The notes under the pieces were generated by a model, which was not told the DNA's origin, did no database searches, and was given only the letters and a program-made list of their open reading frames with translations. Shown here piece by piece: positions 1-6,359 of a DNA stretch of 13,298 nt (positions are counted from its first letter, which is position 1; every line of letters starts with the position of its first letter). A program made the translations under genes and the position numbers. The DNA is from an uncultured Collinsella sp. (GTDB lineage Bacteria; Actinomycetota; Coriobacteriia; Coriobacteriales; Coriobacteriaceae): contig CABSMZ010000036.1 in the NCBI GenBank assembly GCA_902478875.1, forward strand, positions 1 through 13,298. Direction: 5' to 3'.

Positions 1-53
1 TTTTTTCAAGCAGAAGACGGCATACGAGATCTAGTACGGTCTCGTGGGCTCGG
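1..53. other. Illumina P7 / Nextera i7 adapter at the contig end (not genomic)
   Basis: Bases 7-30 match the Illumina P7 oligo exactly (starts CAAGCAGAAGACGG, ends ACGAGAT). Bases 31-38 (CTAGTACG) are the reverse complement of the Nextera i7 index CGTACTAG (N702). Bases 39-53 (GTCTCGTGGGCTCGG) are the 3' end of the Nextera i7 PCR primer. The six T at 1-6 are the complement of the poly-A seen when a read runs off the end of P7. The transposon mosaic end that should follow position 53 is missing, and genomic fabF sequence begins directly. Bases 44-53 are also the sequence fabF would be expected to have, so the primer probably annealed there by chance. Confidence 0.97.
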
Positions 54-979
54 GTGTGGGCGGCATGCAGACACTCGTCGACAACGTCCACACGATCGCC
101 GATCGGGGGCCTCGTCGCGCATCGCCTTACATGATCGCGATGATGATTCCCAACATGGCATCGGGCAATATCGCGATCCGTCACAAGGCAAAGGGGCCGA
201 CCCTGCCCGTCGTGACCGCTTGCGCGACGTCTGCCCATGCGGTGGGCGAGGCGTTCCGCGCCATCAAGCACGGCTATGCCGACGCGATCCTCGCGGGTGG
301 TGCCGAGGCGGCTATTATCCCCGATGCCGTTGCAGGCTTTACGTCCTGTCGTGCGCTCACCACCAATCCCGATCCGCAGGCGGCCTGCCGCCCGTTCGAT
401 GCAGACCGCGATGGCTTTGTGATGGGCGAGGGCGCCTGCGTGCTGGTGCTCGAGAGCATGGAACACGCGCAGGCGCGCGGTGCGCACATTTATGCCGAGG
501 TCGTGGGCTACGGCAACACCGATGATGCCTACCACATCACGAGTCCCGACCCGGACGCGGCAGGCATCGCCCGTGCGATATCGCTGGCGGTGGCCGAGGG
601 CGACGTTCAGCCTTCTGAGGGTCTCTACATCAACGCTCACGGCACCTCGACCAAGCTCAACGATTCGTCCGAGACGGCGGGCATCAAGCGAGCGCTCGGC
701 GAGGACGCGGCGCGCGCCGCGCACGTCTCGTCGACCAAGTCGATGACGGGGCACATGATCGGTGCCACGGGTGCCATCGAGGTTATGGCTTGCGCCATGG
801 CGCTCGAGCAGGGCGTGGTGCCCCCGACCATTAACTACCACACGCCCGATCCCGCCTGCGATCTTGACTACACGCCCAATCGCGCGGTTCGCGCCGATCT
901 TACCTGGGCGCTTTCGACCAATCTGGGCTTTGGCGGGCACAACGCCGCCATCGCGCTGCGTAGATATACGAGGAGCTAG
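44..979 (+). CDS. fabF: 3-oxoacyl-[acyl-carrier-protein] synthase II, 5' truncated
   Basis: Beta-ketoacyl-ACP synthase II (KASII), which condenses malonyl-ACP with a growing acyl-ACP in type II fatty-acid synthesis in the cytoplasm. 311 residues remain of the usual roughly 410; about 100 N-terminal residues are lost because the contig ends in adapter. The thiolase-fold catalytic set is complete: nucleophile Cys60 in VTACATSAHAVG, His199 in NAHGTST, Lys232 in SSTKSMTG and His237 in TGHMIG. The C-terminal GFGGHNA loop is also present. The reading frame opens at the conserved GSGVGG loop, and no true start is visible. The gene ends at TAG 977-979, four bases before accB, whose Shine-Dalgarno AGGAG lies inside the fabF end. 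FabB is less likely given the similarity to FabF and the operon context. Confidence 0.95.
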   Translation: MGSGVGGMQTLVDNVHTIADRGPRRASPYMIAMMIPNMASGNIAIRHKAKGPTLPVVTACATSAHAVGEAFRAIKHGYADAILAGGAEAAIIPDAVAGFTSCRALTTNPDPQAACRPFDADRDGFVMGEGACVLVLESMEHAQARGAHIYAEVVGYGNTDDAYHITSPDPDAAGIARAISLAVAEGDVQPSEGLYINAHGTSTKLNDSSETAGIKRALGEDAARAAHVSSTKSMTGHMIGATGAIEVMACAMALEQGVVPPTINYHTPDPACDLDYTPNRAVRADLTWALSTNLGFGGHNAAIALRRYTRS

Positions 980-982
980 AGC

Positions 983-1456
983 ATGGATTCCAAAAGACTT
1001 GCCGAGATAGCCGATGTGATGGAGGACCGCGGCCTTACGCGCGTGCGTGTTGAGGAGCCCGATGGCACCGCGGTCGAACTCGAGCGCGCGAGCGCCGCAC
1101 AGCCGGTTGCCGTGCCCATGCCCATGCCGAGCGCCATGGCTGCTCCGGTTGCGGCTCCCGCAGCTATGCCTGCCGCACCGGAACCCGCCACGCAGACACC
1201 TGCCGCCGCGCCGGAGCCCAAGGGCACCGAGGTGACTGCTCCCATGGTGGGCGTCTTCTATGCTGCCCCTGCGCCGGGCGACGAGCCATTTGTGCGCGTG
1301 GGCTCCAAGGTCAAGGCCGGCGAGACCCTCTGCATCATCGAGGCCATGAAGGTTCTCAACGAGGTGACGGCCGAGGCAGACGGTGAGGTGCTCGAGATCT
1401 GCGTGGCCGACGGCGACCTCGTGGAGTTTGGCAGCTGCCTCATGAGGATCGGATAG
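983..1456 (+). CDS. accB: Biotin carboxyl carrier protein of acetyl-CoA carboxylase
   Basis: Carries the biotin that moves CO2 from biotin carboxylase to the carboxyltransferase, making malonyl-CoA. 157 residues in the usual layout: a short helical N-terminal part (1-37), a flexible Ala/Pro-rich linker (about 40-80), and a C-terminal biotinyl domain (about 83-157). The biotin acceptor is Lys123 in EAMKVLN, where most homologues have EAMKxMN or EAMKLMN. The ATG at 983 has AGGAG seven bases upstream. The gene is followed at once by fabZ and is clearly part of the same transcript as fabF, accC and accDA. Confidence 0.96.
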   Translation: MDSKRLAEIADVMEDRGLTRVRVEEPDGTAVELERASAAQPVAVPMPMPSAMAAPVAAPAAMPAAPEPATQTPAAAPEPKGTEVTAPMVGVFYAAPAPGDEPFVRVGSKVKAGETLCIIEAMKVLNEVTAEADGEVLEICVADGDLVEFGSCLMRIG

Positions 1457-1465
1457 GTGATATCC

Positions 1466-1888
1466 ATGAACAAAGAAGAGCTCAAGAAGCTGTTACCGCA
1501 TCGCGAGCCGATGCTTTTGCTCGACGAAGCCGAGCTGGTGGGCGACGAGGCCCACGGCAAGATCACGATTACAGGCGACGAGTACTTTTTGCAGGGACAT
1601 TTTCCGGGAAACCCGGTCGTTCCCGGCGTGATTCAGTGCGAGATGCTCGCCCAGAACTGCTGCGTGCTGCTGATGGGCGATGAGGAGGCGCGCGGCGCGA
1701 CGCCGTTCTACACGAGTCTGGACAAGGTGCGCTTTAAGCGTCCGGTGCGCCCGGGCGACACGGTGGATCTAGTGTGCTCCATCACGCGTGCGCGCGGGCC
1801 GTTCCGCTTTGCGACGGGTACTGCGAGCGTCAACGGTGAGGTTTGCTGCCGCGCCGATATGTCTTTTGCACTCATGCACGAAAGTTAA
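1466..1888 (+). CDS. fabZ: 3-hydroxyacyl-[acyl-carrier-protein] dehydratase FabZ
   Basis: Removes water from 3-hydroxyacyl-ACP to give trans-2-enoyl-ACP in the elongation cycle. 140 residues, the normal size for a single hotdog-fold FabZ. The N-terminal LLPHREPMLLLD is the typical FabZ opening. The active-site His45 lies in GHFPGNPVVPG, and the catalytic acid Glu59 in QCEMLAQ. I chose ATG 1466 because AGGTGA sits just upstream at a good distance. An in-frame GTG at 1457, touching the accB stop codon, would add three residues (MIS) and cannot be excluded. It lies between accB and accC, ten bases before the accC start. Confidence 0.95.
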   Translation: MNKEELKKLLPHREPMLLLDEAELVGDEAHGKITITGDEYFLQGHFPGNPVVPGVIQCEMLAQNCCVLLMGDEEARGATPFYTSLDKVRFKRPVRPGDTVDLVCSITRARGPFRFATGTASVNGEVCCRADMSFALMHES

Positions 1889-1898
1889 GGAAGGCTCC

Positions 1899-3242
1899 AT
1901 GTTCGACAAAGTGCTCATCGCCAACCGCGGCGAAGTCGCGGTCCGTGTTATCCGCGCGTGCCGCGATATGGGCATCAAGACCGTCGCCGTTTATTCCACG
2001 GCCGATGCGGACGCGCTACACGTGCAGCTTGCCGACGAGGCGTATTGCATCGGCGGCCCGCGTCTTGCCGAGAGCTACCTCAACGACGATGCCGTGCTCA
2101 CCTGTGCCGTAAAGTCGGGAGCTAAGGCAATTCATCCCGGCTATGGCTTCTTTTCCGAGAAGGCGAGCTTCGTGCGCGACTGCGACAAGTTCGGTCTGGC
2201 GTTTGTCGGTCCTTCGGCCGAGGTGATCGACAGCATGGGCGACAAGGACGCCGCACGCCGAACGGCCGCTGCTGCGGGCGTGCCCATCGTGCCGGGCTGC
2301 GATTTGCTCAAAAGCCCCGAGGAAGCAACGGCCGAGGCCGAGCGCATCGGCTGCCCCGTGCTTATTAAGGCGCGCGCGGGCGGCGGCGGTCGCGGTATTC
2401 GCAAGGTCGAGCGCGTGGAAGATGCGGCAAAGGCGTTCATCGAGGCGCGTGCCGAGGGTGAGGCCGTTTTTGGCGACGGCGAGTGCTACATGGAGAAGTT
2501 CGTTGCGCCGGCGCATCACGTTGAGGTACAGATTATGGCCGATAAGCAGGGCCATGTGTTTTCGCTCGGCGAGCGCGAGTGCTCGGTGCAGCGCCGCAAC
2601 CAAAAGCTGATCGAGGAGAGCCCCGCGCCGTGCCTCGACGGACGTGACGATATTCGCGCGCGCATGCACAAGGCCGCGCGCGACCTGGCTCGTGCCGTCG
2701 GTTACGAAGGAGCCGGTACCATCGAGTTCCTGTATTCGGATGACGGCAATTTCTACTTTATGGAAATGAACACGCGCTTGCAGGTGGAGCATCCGGTTAC
2801 GGAGTTTGTGACCGATACCGACTTGGTCAAGTGGCAGCTGCGCGTGGCGGCCGGCCAGCCTCTGCCCTTTGAGCGGGAGGACATGCCGGTTCGCAACCAC
2901 GCCATGGAGTGCCGCATCAATGCCGAAACGCCGGACTTTCTGCCGTCATGTGGAACGGTTACCGCGTTGCGTGTGCCGGGTGGTCCGCGCGTGCGCTGGG
3001 ATTCCGCCATGTTTACCGGAGCGAAAGTTCCGCCGTACTACGACTCCATGCTCGGCAAGCTCATCGTGTGCGCGCCCACGCGTGACGGTGCCATTCGCAA
3101 GATGCGCTCGGCCCTGGGCGAGCTCGTGATTGAGGGCGTGAGCGAAAATAGCGAGCTTCAGCTCGACGTGCTGGCAAACGACGAGTTTTTGTCGGGCATG
3201 TATCACACCGATCTGATGGGGCATCTCTATGCTGATGAATAG
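1899..3242 (+). CDS. accC: Acetyl-CoA carboxylase, biotin carboxylase subunit
   Basis: ATP-dependent carboxylation of the biotin on AccB, the first half-reaction of acetyl-CoA carboxylase. 447 residues, the family's usual length. It opens with MFDKVLIANRGEVAVRVIRA, the typical N-terminal fold. The substrate region HPGYGFFSE follows, then the ATP-grasp glycine-rich loop KARAGGGGRGIRK (homologues usually have KAxxGGGGxGM). The metal and ATP site FMEMNTRLQVEHPVTE comes next, then the C-terminal biotin carboxylase domain. The start is ATG 1899, with AAGGAAGG a few bases upstream; a longer frame from 1788 overlaps fabZ and is not credible. The stop TAG 3240-3242 overlaps the start of accDA, pointing to translational coupling. 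Confidence 0.97.
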   Translation: MFDKVLIANRGEVAVRVIRACRDMGIKTVAVYSTADADALHVQLADEAYCIGGPRLAESYLNDDAVLTCAVKSGAKAIHPGYGFFSEKASFVRDCDKFGLAFVGPSAEVIDSMGDKDAARRTAAAAGVPIVPGCDLLKSPEEATAEAERIGCPVLIKARAGGGGRGIRKVERVEDAAKAFIEARAEGEAVFGDGECYMEKFVAPAHHVEVQIMADKQGHVFSLGERECSVQRRNQKLIEESPAPCLDGRDDIRARMHKAARDLARAVGYEGAGTIEFLYSDDGNFYFMEMNTRLQVEHPVTEFVTDTDLVKWQLRVAAGQPLPFEREDMPVRNHAMECRINAETPDFLPSCGTVTALRVPGGPRVRWDSAMFTGAKVPPYYDSMLGKLIVCAPTRDGAIRKMRSALGELVIEGVSENSELQLDVLANDEFLSGMYHTDLMGHLYADE

Positions 3243-4953
3243 AAAAGCGAAGACGGTCAATGTCCTTGAGGGGCCGATAACCGAGTCGTGCGCCGAGTTC
3301 CCCGCGCGCCACGTGTTTGTCAAATGCCCGGAGTGCCGCCGTGTGATCGATGAGGCGCGCCTGCACGACAACCTCGAGGTCTGCCCTCGTTGCGGCAAAC
3401 ACTTTCGCGTGAGCGGTCGCGCGCGCATGCGCATGACGGTCGACGCGGGTACCTTTGAGGAATGGGATGCCAATCTGGCGTCGAAGGACTTCCTCTCGTT
3501 TCCCGGTTATGCCGACAAGCTTAAGAGCGTGAGCGAGCGTTCGGGCGAGCGCGATGCCGTTGTGTGCGGCAGGGGCAAAATCTGCGGCTGCGATACCGCG
3601 CTCTTCTTTATGGATGCCAACTTTATGATGGGCTCAATGGGCTCCGTGGTGGGCGAGAAGATCTGTCGTGTCTTTGAGCGCGCGGCCGAGTTGGGGCTGC
3701 CGGTCGTTGGCTTTACCGTATCGGGCGGCGCCCGCATGCAGGAGGGCGTGACCTCGCTCATGCAGATGGCCAAGATTTCTGCGGCGGTTAGGCGCCACAG
3801 CGAGGCGGGCGGCCTGTATATCACGGTGCTCACCGATCCCACGACCGGAGGTGTAACCGCGAGCTTTGCCATGGAGGGCGACATTATCCTGGCCGAGCCC
3901 GATGCCCTGACGGCATTTGCCGGCCCGCGCGTGATCGAGCAGAACATGCACAAGCGTCTGCCCAAGGGATTCCAGCGTTCCGAGTTTTTGCTGGAGCACG
4001 GCTTTTGCGATGCCGTTGTTCCGCGTGGTGAGATTGCGCTCACGGTAGGCGAGCTGCTGGCGCTGCACGAAGGGCACGCGCCCGGCCTGGGGGCACCGCA
4101 TGAGATCGTGCATACGGGTCGTCGCGACAAAAAGCTGGGACACTTGTTTAAGCGCTCGGCCGCACCAAAAAGCGCGCTCGAAATCGTCAAACAGACTCGT
4201 TCGGCGAACCGCGCCACGGCAGGCGAGATGATCTCGTTGGGTCTCGACGGATTCGTAGAGCTGCACGGCGACCGCTACTTTGGCGACGATGCTGCCGTGG
4301 TGGGCGGCATCGGCTGGAAAGACGGGCGACCCGTGACGGTTATCGCCATCGAGCGCGGTACCACGACCAAAGAGCGCATGCGTCGCAACTTTGGTATGGC
4401 ACATCCCGAGGGCTACCGCAAGGCACGTCGCCTGATGCACCAAGCCGAGAAATTTGGTCGGCCGGTTCTGTGCCTGGTTGATACTTCGGGCGCGTTTTGC
4501 GGCATCGGTGCCGAGGAGCGCGGCCAGGGCGAGGCGATTGCCCAGAATCTCATGGAGATGAGCGGCCTTAAGACGCCGATTGTCTCGGTGGTGACAGGCG
4601 AGGGCGGCTCTGGTGGCGCGCTGGCGCTGTCCGTGGCCGACCGCATCCTGATGCTCTCGAGCTCGGCCTATTCGGTCGTGAGCCCCGAGGCCTGTGCGTC
4701 GATCCTGTGGAAGGATACCGAGCGCGCGAATGAGGCCGCTGAGGCGCTTAAGCTCACGGCCCCCGATCTGTTGGCGCTCGGCATCATCGACGGCATTGTT
4801 GACGATAGGGGCCTGTCGCATGAGGAGATCGCCGGTGTCGTCATGTCCTCGGCATTTGATGCCTTCGATACGCTTGGGCAGCTCGACGACGCGACCCTCA
4901 CAAACCTCCGCTACGAAAAGTACCGCGCAATCGGTCAGTACCGCACGATGTGA
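3229..4953 (+). CDS. accDA: Acetyl-CoA carboxylase carboxyltransferase, fused beta-alpha (AccD-AccA)
   Basis: Transfers the carboxyl group from carboxybiotin to acetyl-CoA. 574 residues hold both subunits that are separate in E. coli. The AccD half (about 1-300) has the zinc ribbon Cys33/Cys36 ... Cys52/Cys55 (CPEC, CPRC) and the SGGARMQEG motif at about 165-173. The AccA half (about 313-574) has TSGAFCGIGAEERGQ at about 419-433, where many homologues have TPGAYPGIGAEERGQ, and GEGGSGGALAL. The long helical N-terminal part of free AccA is shortened to a linker at about 300-315. It overlaps accC by 14 bases if ATG 3229 is used; ATG 3235 in the same frame is an alternative. GGGG at 3218-3221 serves as the Shine-Dalgarno. 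Such fusions are known in actinobacterial lineages. Confidence 0.95.
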   Translation: MLMNRKAKTVNVLEGPITESCAEFPARHVFVKCPECRRVIDEARLHDNLEVCPRCGKHFRVSGRARMRMTVDAGTFEEWDANLASKDFLSFPGYADKLKSVSERSGERDAVVCGRGKICGCDTALFFMDANFMMGSMGSVVGEKICRVFERAAELGLPVVGFTVSGGARMQEGVTSLMQMAKISAAVRRHSEAGGLYITVLTDPTTGGVTASFAMEGDIILAEPDALTAFAGPRVIEQNMHKRLPKGFQRSEFLLEHGFCDAVVPRGEIALTVGELLALHEGHAPGLGAPHEIVHTGRRDKKLGHLFKRSAAPKSALEIVKQTRSANRATAGEMISLGLDGFVELHGDRYFGDDAAVVGGIGWKDGRPVTVIAIERGTTTKERMRRNFGMAHPEGYRKARRLMHQAEKFGRPVLCLVDTSGAFCGIGAEERGQGEAIAQNLMEMSGLKTPIVSVVTGEGGSGGALALSVADRILMLSSSAYSVVSPEACASILWKDTERANEAAEALKLTAPDLLALGIIDGIVDDRGLSHEEIAGVVMSSAFDAFDTLGQLDDATLTNLRYEKYRAIGQYRTM

Positions 4954-4979
4954 CAAAGGGACAGTCCGCATGTCACATT
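4953..4979 (+). repeat. Degenerate palindrome upstream of the PTS gene (copy A)
   Basis: Starts on the last base of the accDA stop. The sequence has inverted ends (TGACA at 4951 and TGTCA at 4971) around AAAGGGACAGTCC. It aligns without gaps to 6218-6244 behind the PTS gene at 18 of 27 positions, both copies ending in CACATT. It may be an operator or a copy of a dispersed intergenic repeat; function unknown. Confidence 0.5.
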
Positions 4980-5001
4980 GGGAAAGGCGTTCCATGTCAC
5001 A
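4970..5001 (+). repeat. Direct repeat ATGTCACA that duplicates the PTS start region
   Basis: ATGTCACA occurs at 4970-4977 and again at 4994-5001, exactly 24 bases apart, so both ATGs are in the same frame. Each has a Shine-Dalgarno-like stretch before it: AAAGGGA at 4955-4961 for the first and AAAGG at 4983-4987 for the second. Either could start the PTS protein, giving 412 or 404 residues. Confidence 0.7.
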
Positions 5002-6208
5002 AGTTTCTAACACCTCGTTTACAACGACGGTTTCATCAAACGCCATGGCCGTGGTGGACTATCTGTCCAAAAGCATGATGTCGGCGTTGCCGTTTATTGT
5101 CTGCGCGGCGCTGTTCCGCACCGTTGCCGTCATTATGGGCGAAGGCATGCTTGGTCTATGGCCTGCCGATTCCGAAATCTATCGCCTGTTTTACAGCTGG
5201 CTGTATAACGCTGGCTATTACTTTTTGCCCATCTATCTTGGTTGGGCCGCTGCCCGCCAGCTCGGTTGCTCGGAGCAGCTGGGCATGATGCTGGGCGGCG
5301 TATTGATTGTGCCCGATCTGCTTAAGCTCGTTGATGCCGCATCGACGACGGGGGCATCGATGACTTTCGTGTATGGTCTACTTCCCGCGCCGGTCAACGA
5401 TTACACGACGACTGTTATTCCGGTTCTCATCTCGGTGCCCGTGCTATGGCGAGTGGAGTGTTTCTTCCAGCGCGTTATCCCTAAGGCCGTGGCGTTTTCG
5501 TTTGTTCCGTTTGCAACCATGCTCGTCATGGTTCCGGTCTCGCTGTGTATTACGGCGCCGGCGGGCAGCTATCTGGGCATGCTGTTGGGACAGCTTATGT
5601 TTATGCTTGGCAATTCCGGTGGCATCGTGTCGCTGCTCACGCTTATGGGACTTGCCGCGGGTTGGGAGTTTCTTAAGATCGCGGGTGTCAGCAACGTTGT
5701 CCTATCGCTCGCCTATGCGCAGTTTATGAGTGTGGGAACGGATTCGTGCATTCTGATCGCTGCGACGATGGCGACGTTCGCCGTTTGGGGCATGCCCTTT
5801 GGCGCGTCGCTCCGCGTTGTGGATAAGGACGAGAAGGCGCTCATGCTGGGCTATTCGATCTCGGGCGTGCTTGGCGGCGTAAGCGAGCCGGCGCTGTACG
5901 GCTGCGGCTTTAAATATGGCAGGTGTCTGACATGCATGGCCATTGGCGGCGCCGTCGGAGGCCTTGTTGCGGCCGTGGGCCACGTTACGGCCTATACCAT
6001 CGGCATGACGAATGTCCTTATGGTCATTGGCTTTGCCACGGGCGGCATCTCGAATCTGCTGTGGTGCTGCGCTGCCGGCGGCGCAGCATTTGCGGTGTCT
6101 GCGGCGCTGAGCTACTGCTTTGGCGTGGCGCCGGCGAAGGGGCAGGCGGCAGAAGACGGAGCCGATTCACCCGAAACCTCGAAGAGCGTGGCCGAAGTAA
6201 GCGCGTAA
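4994..6208 (+). CDS. PTS EIIC permease, glucose/beta-glucoside superfamily, without EIIA or EIIB domains
   Basis: Membrane channel of a phosphotransferase-system sugar transporter. 404 residues from ATG 4994, very hydrophobic with about ten membrane segments. Recognisable EIIC features are FLPIYLGWAAARQLG (about 78-91), the region DYTTTVIPVLISVPVLW (about 136-152) followed by a conserved amphipathic stretch, and the sugar-site motif GVSEPALYG (295-303; GxxEPAxYG in the family). The N-terminus goes straight into EIIC, and after the last membrane segment (about 380) only a 25-residue hydrophilic tail follows. There is thus no cysteine-bearing EIIB and no EIIA. Phosphorylation must come from partners encoded elsewhere, or the protein works as a carrier or sensor. 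The sugar cannot be read from the sequence. It begins 40 bases behind accDA and may be read from the fatty-acid operon. ATG 4970 is an alternative start. Confidence 0.88.
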   Translation: MSQVSNTSFTTTVSSNAMAVVDYLSKSMMSALPFIVCAALFRTVAVIMGEGMLGLWPADSEIYRLFYSWLYNAGYYFLPIYLGWAAARQLGCSEQLGMMLGGVLIVPDLLKLVDAASTTGASMTFVYGLLPAPVNDYTTTVIPVLISVPVLWRVECFFQRVIPKAVAFSFVPFATMLVMVPVSLCITAPAGSYLGMLLGQLMFMLGNSGGIVSLLTLMGLAAGWEFLKIAGVSNVVLSLAYAQFMSVGTDSCILIAATMATFAVWGMPFGASLRVVDKDEKALMLGYSISGVLGGVSEPALYGCGFKYGRCLTCMAIGGAVGGLVAAVGHVTAYTIGMTNVLMVIGFATGGISNLLWCCAAGGAAFAVSAALSYCFGVAPAKGQAAEDGADSPETSKSVAEVSA

Positions 6209-6217
6209 ACCTGTGCG

Positions 6218-6244
6218 ACACAAGGACGATTCCTTTGCCACATT
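6218..6244 (+). repeat. Degenerate palindrome downstream of the PTS gene (copy B)
   Basis: Core ACAAGGACGATTCCTTTG contains AAGGA/TCCTT arms, framed by GTG at 6213-6215 and CAC at 6239-6241. It matches copy A at 4953-4979 at 18 of 27 positions and overlaps the left side of the terminator that follows. The two copies bracket the PTS gene. Confidence 0.5.
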
Positions 6245-6246
6245 CC

Positions 6247-6280
6247 AAGGCTGTGGTCCGTGTGGGCTGCGGCCTTTTTG
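6247..6280 (+). terminator. Intrinsic terminator behind the PTS gene
   Basis: AAGGCTGTGG (6247-6256) pairs with CTGCGGCCTT (6267-6276) over ten base pairs, three of them G-U, with a ten-base loop. The stem runs into TTTTT at 6275-6279. This is a standard rho-independent terminator and would end the fatty-acid/PTS transcript. Confidence 0.8.
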
Positions 6281-6306
6281 TATCTGTGGGGCAAAGTGGC
6301 TACACT
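6278..6306 (+). promoter_or_regulatory. Candidate sigma-70-type promoter for the cation efflux gene
   Basis: TTGTAT (6278-6283), a 17-base spacer, and TACACT (6301-6306) fit a housekeeping promoter. The -35 box begins within the T-run of the upstream terminator. Transcription would start near 6313, leaving a leader of about 47 bases. Confidence 0.6.
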
Positions 6307-6359
6307 ACAATCCGTTTGAGCAATAGATATATAGGTAGTACCGTGGGGGGCAGGTAAAG

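Noticed and set aside
1040..1230. Repetitive Ala/Pro stretch in accB as a possible insertion
   Set aside because: A low-complexity linker between the N-terminal part and the biotinyl domain is normal in AccB.
1788..1898. Extended N-terminus for accC
   Set aside because: It overlaps fabZ for most of its length, and the family start MFDKVLIANRGE is at 1899 with a good ribosome-binding site.
3634..5046. Long open frame of 470 codons on the minus strand
   Set aside because: It lies antisense to accDA, shows no recognisable domain, and is the sort of shadow frame produced by strongly biased codons in GC-rich genes.
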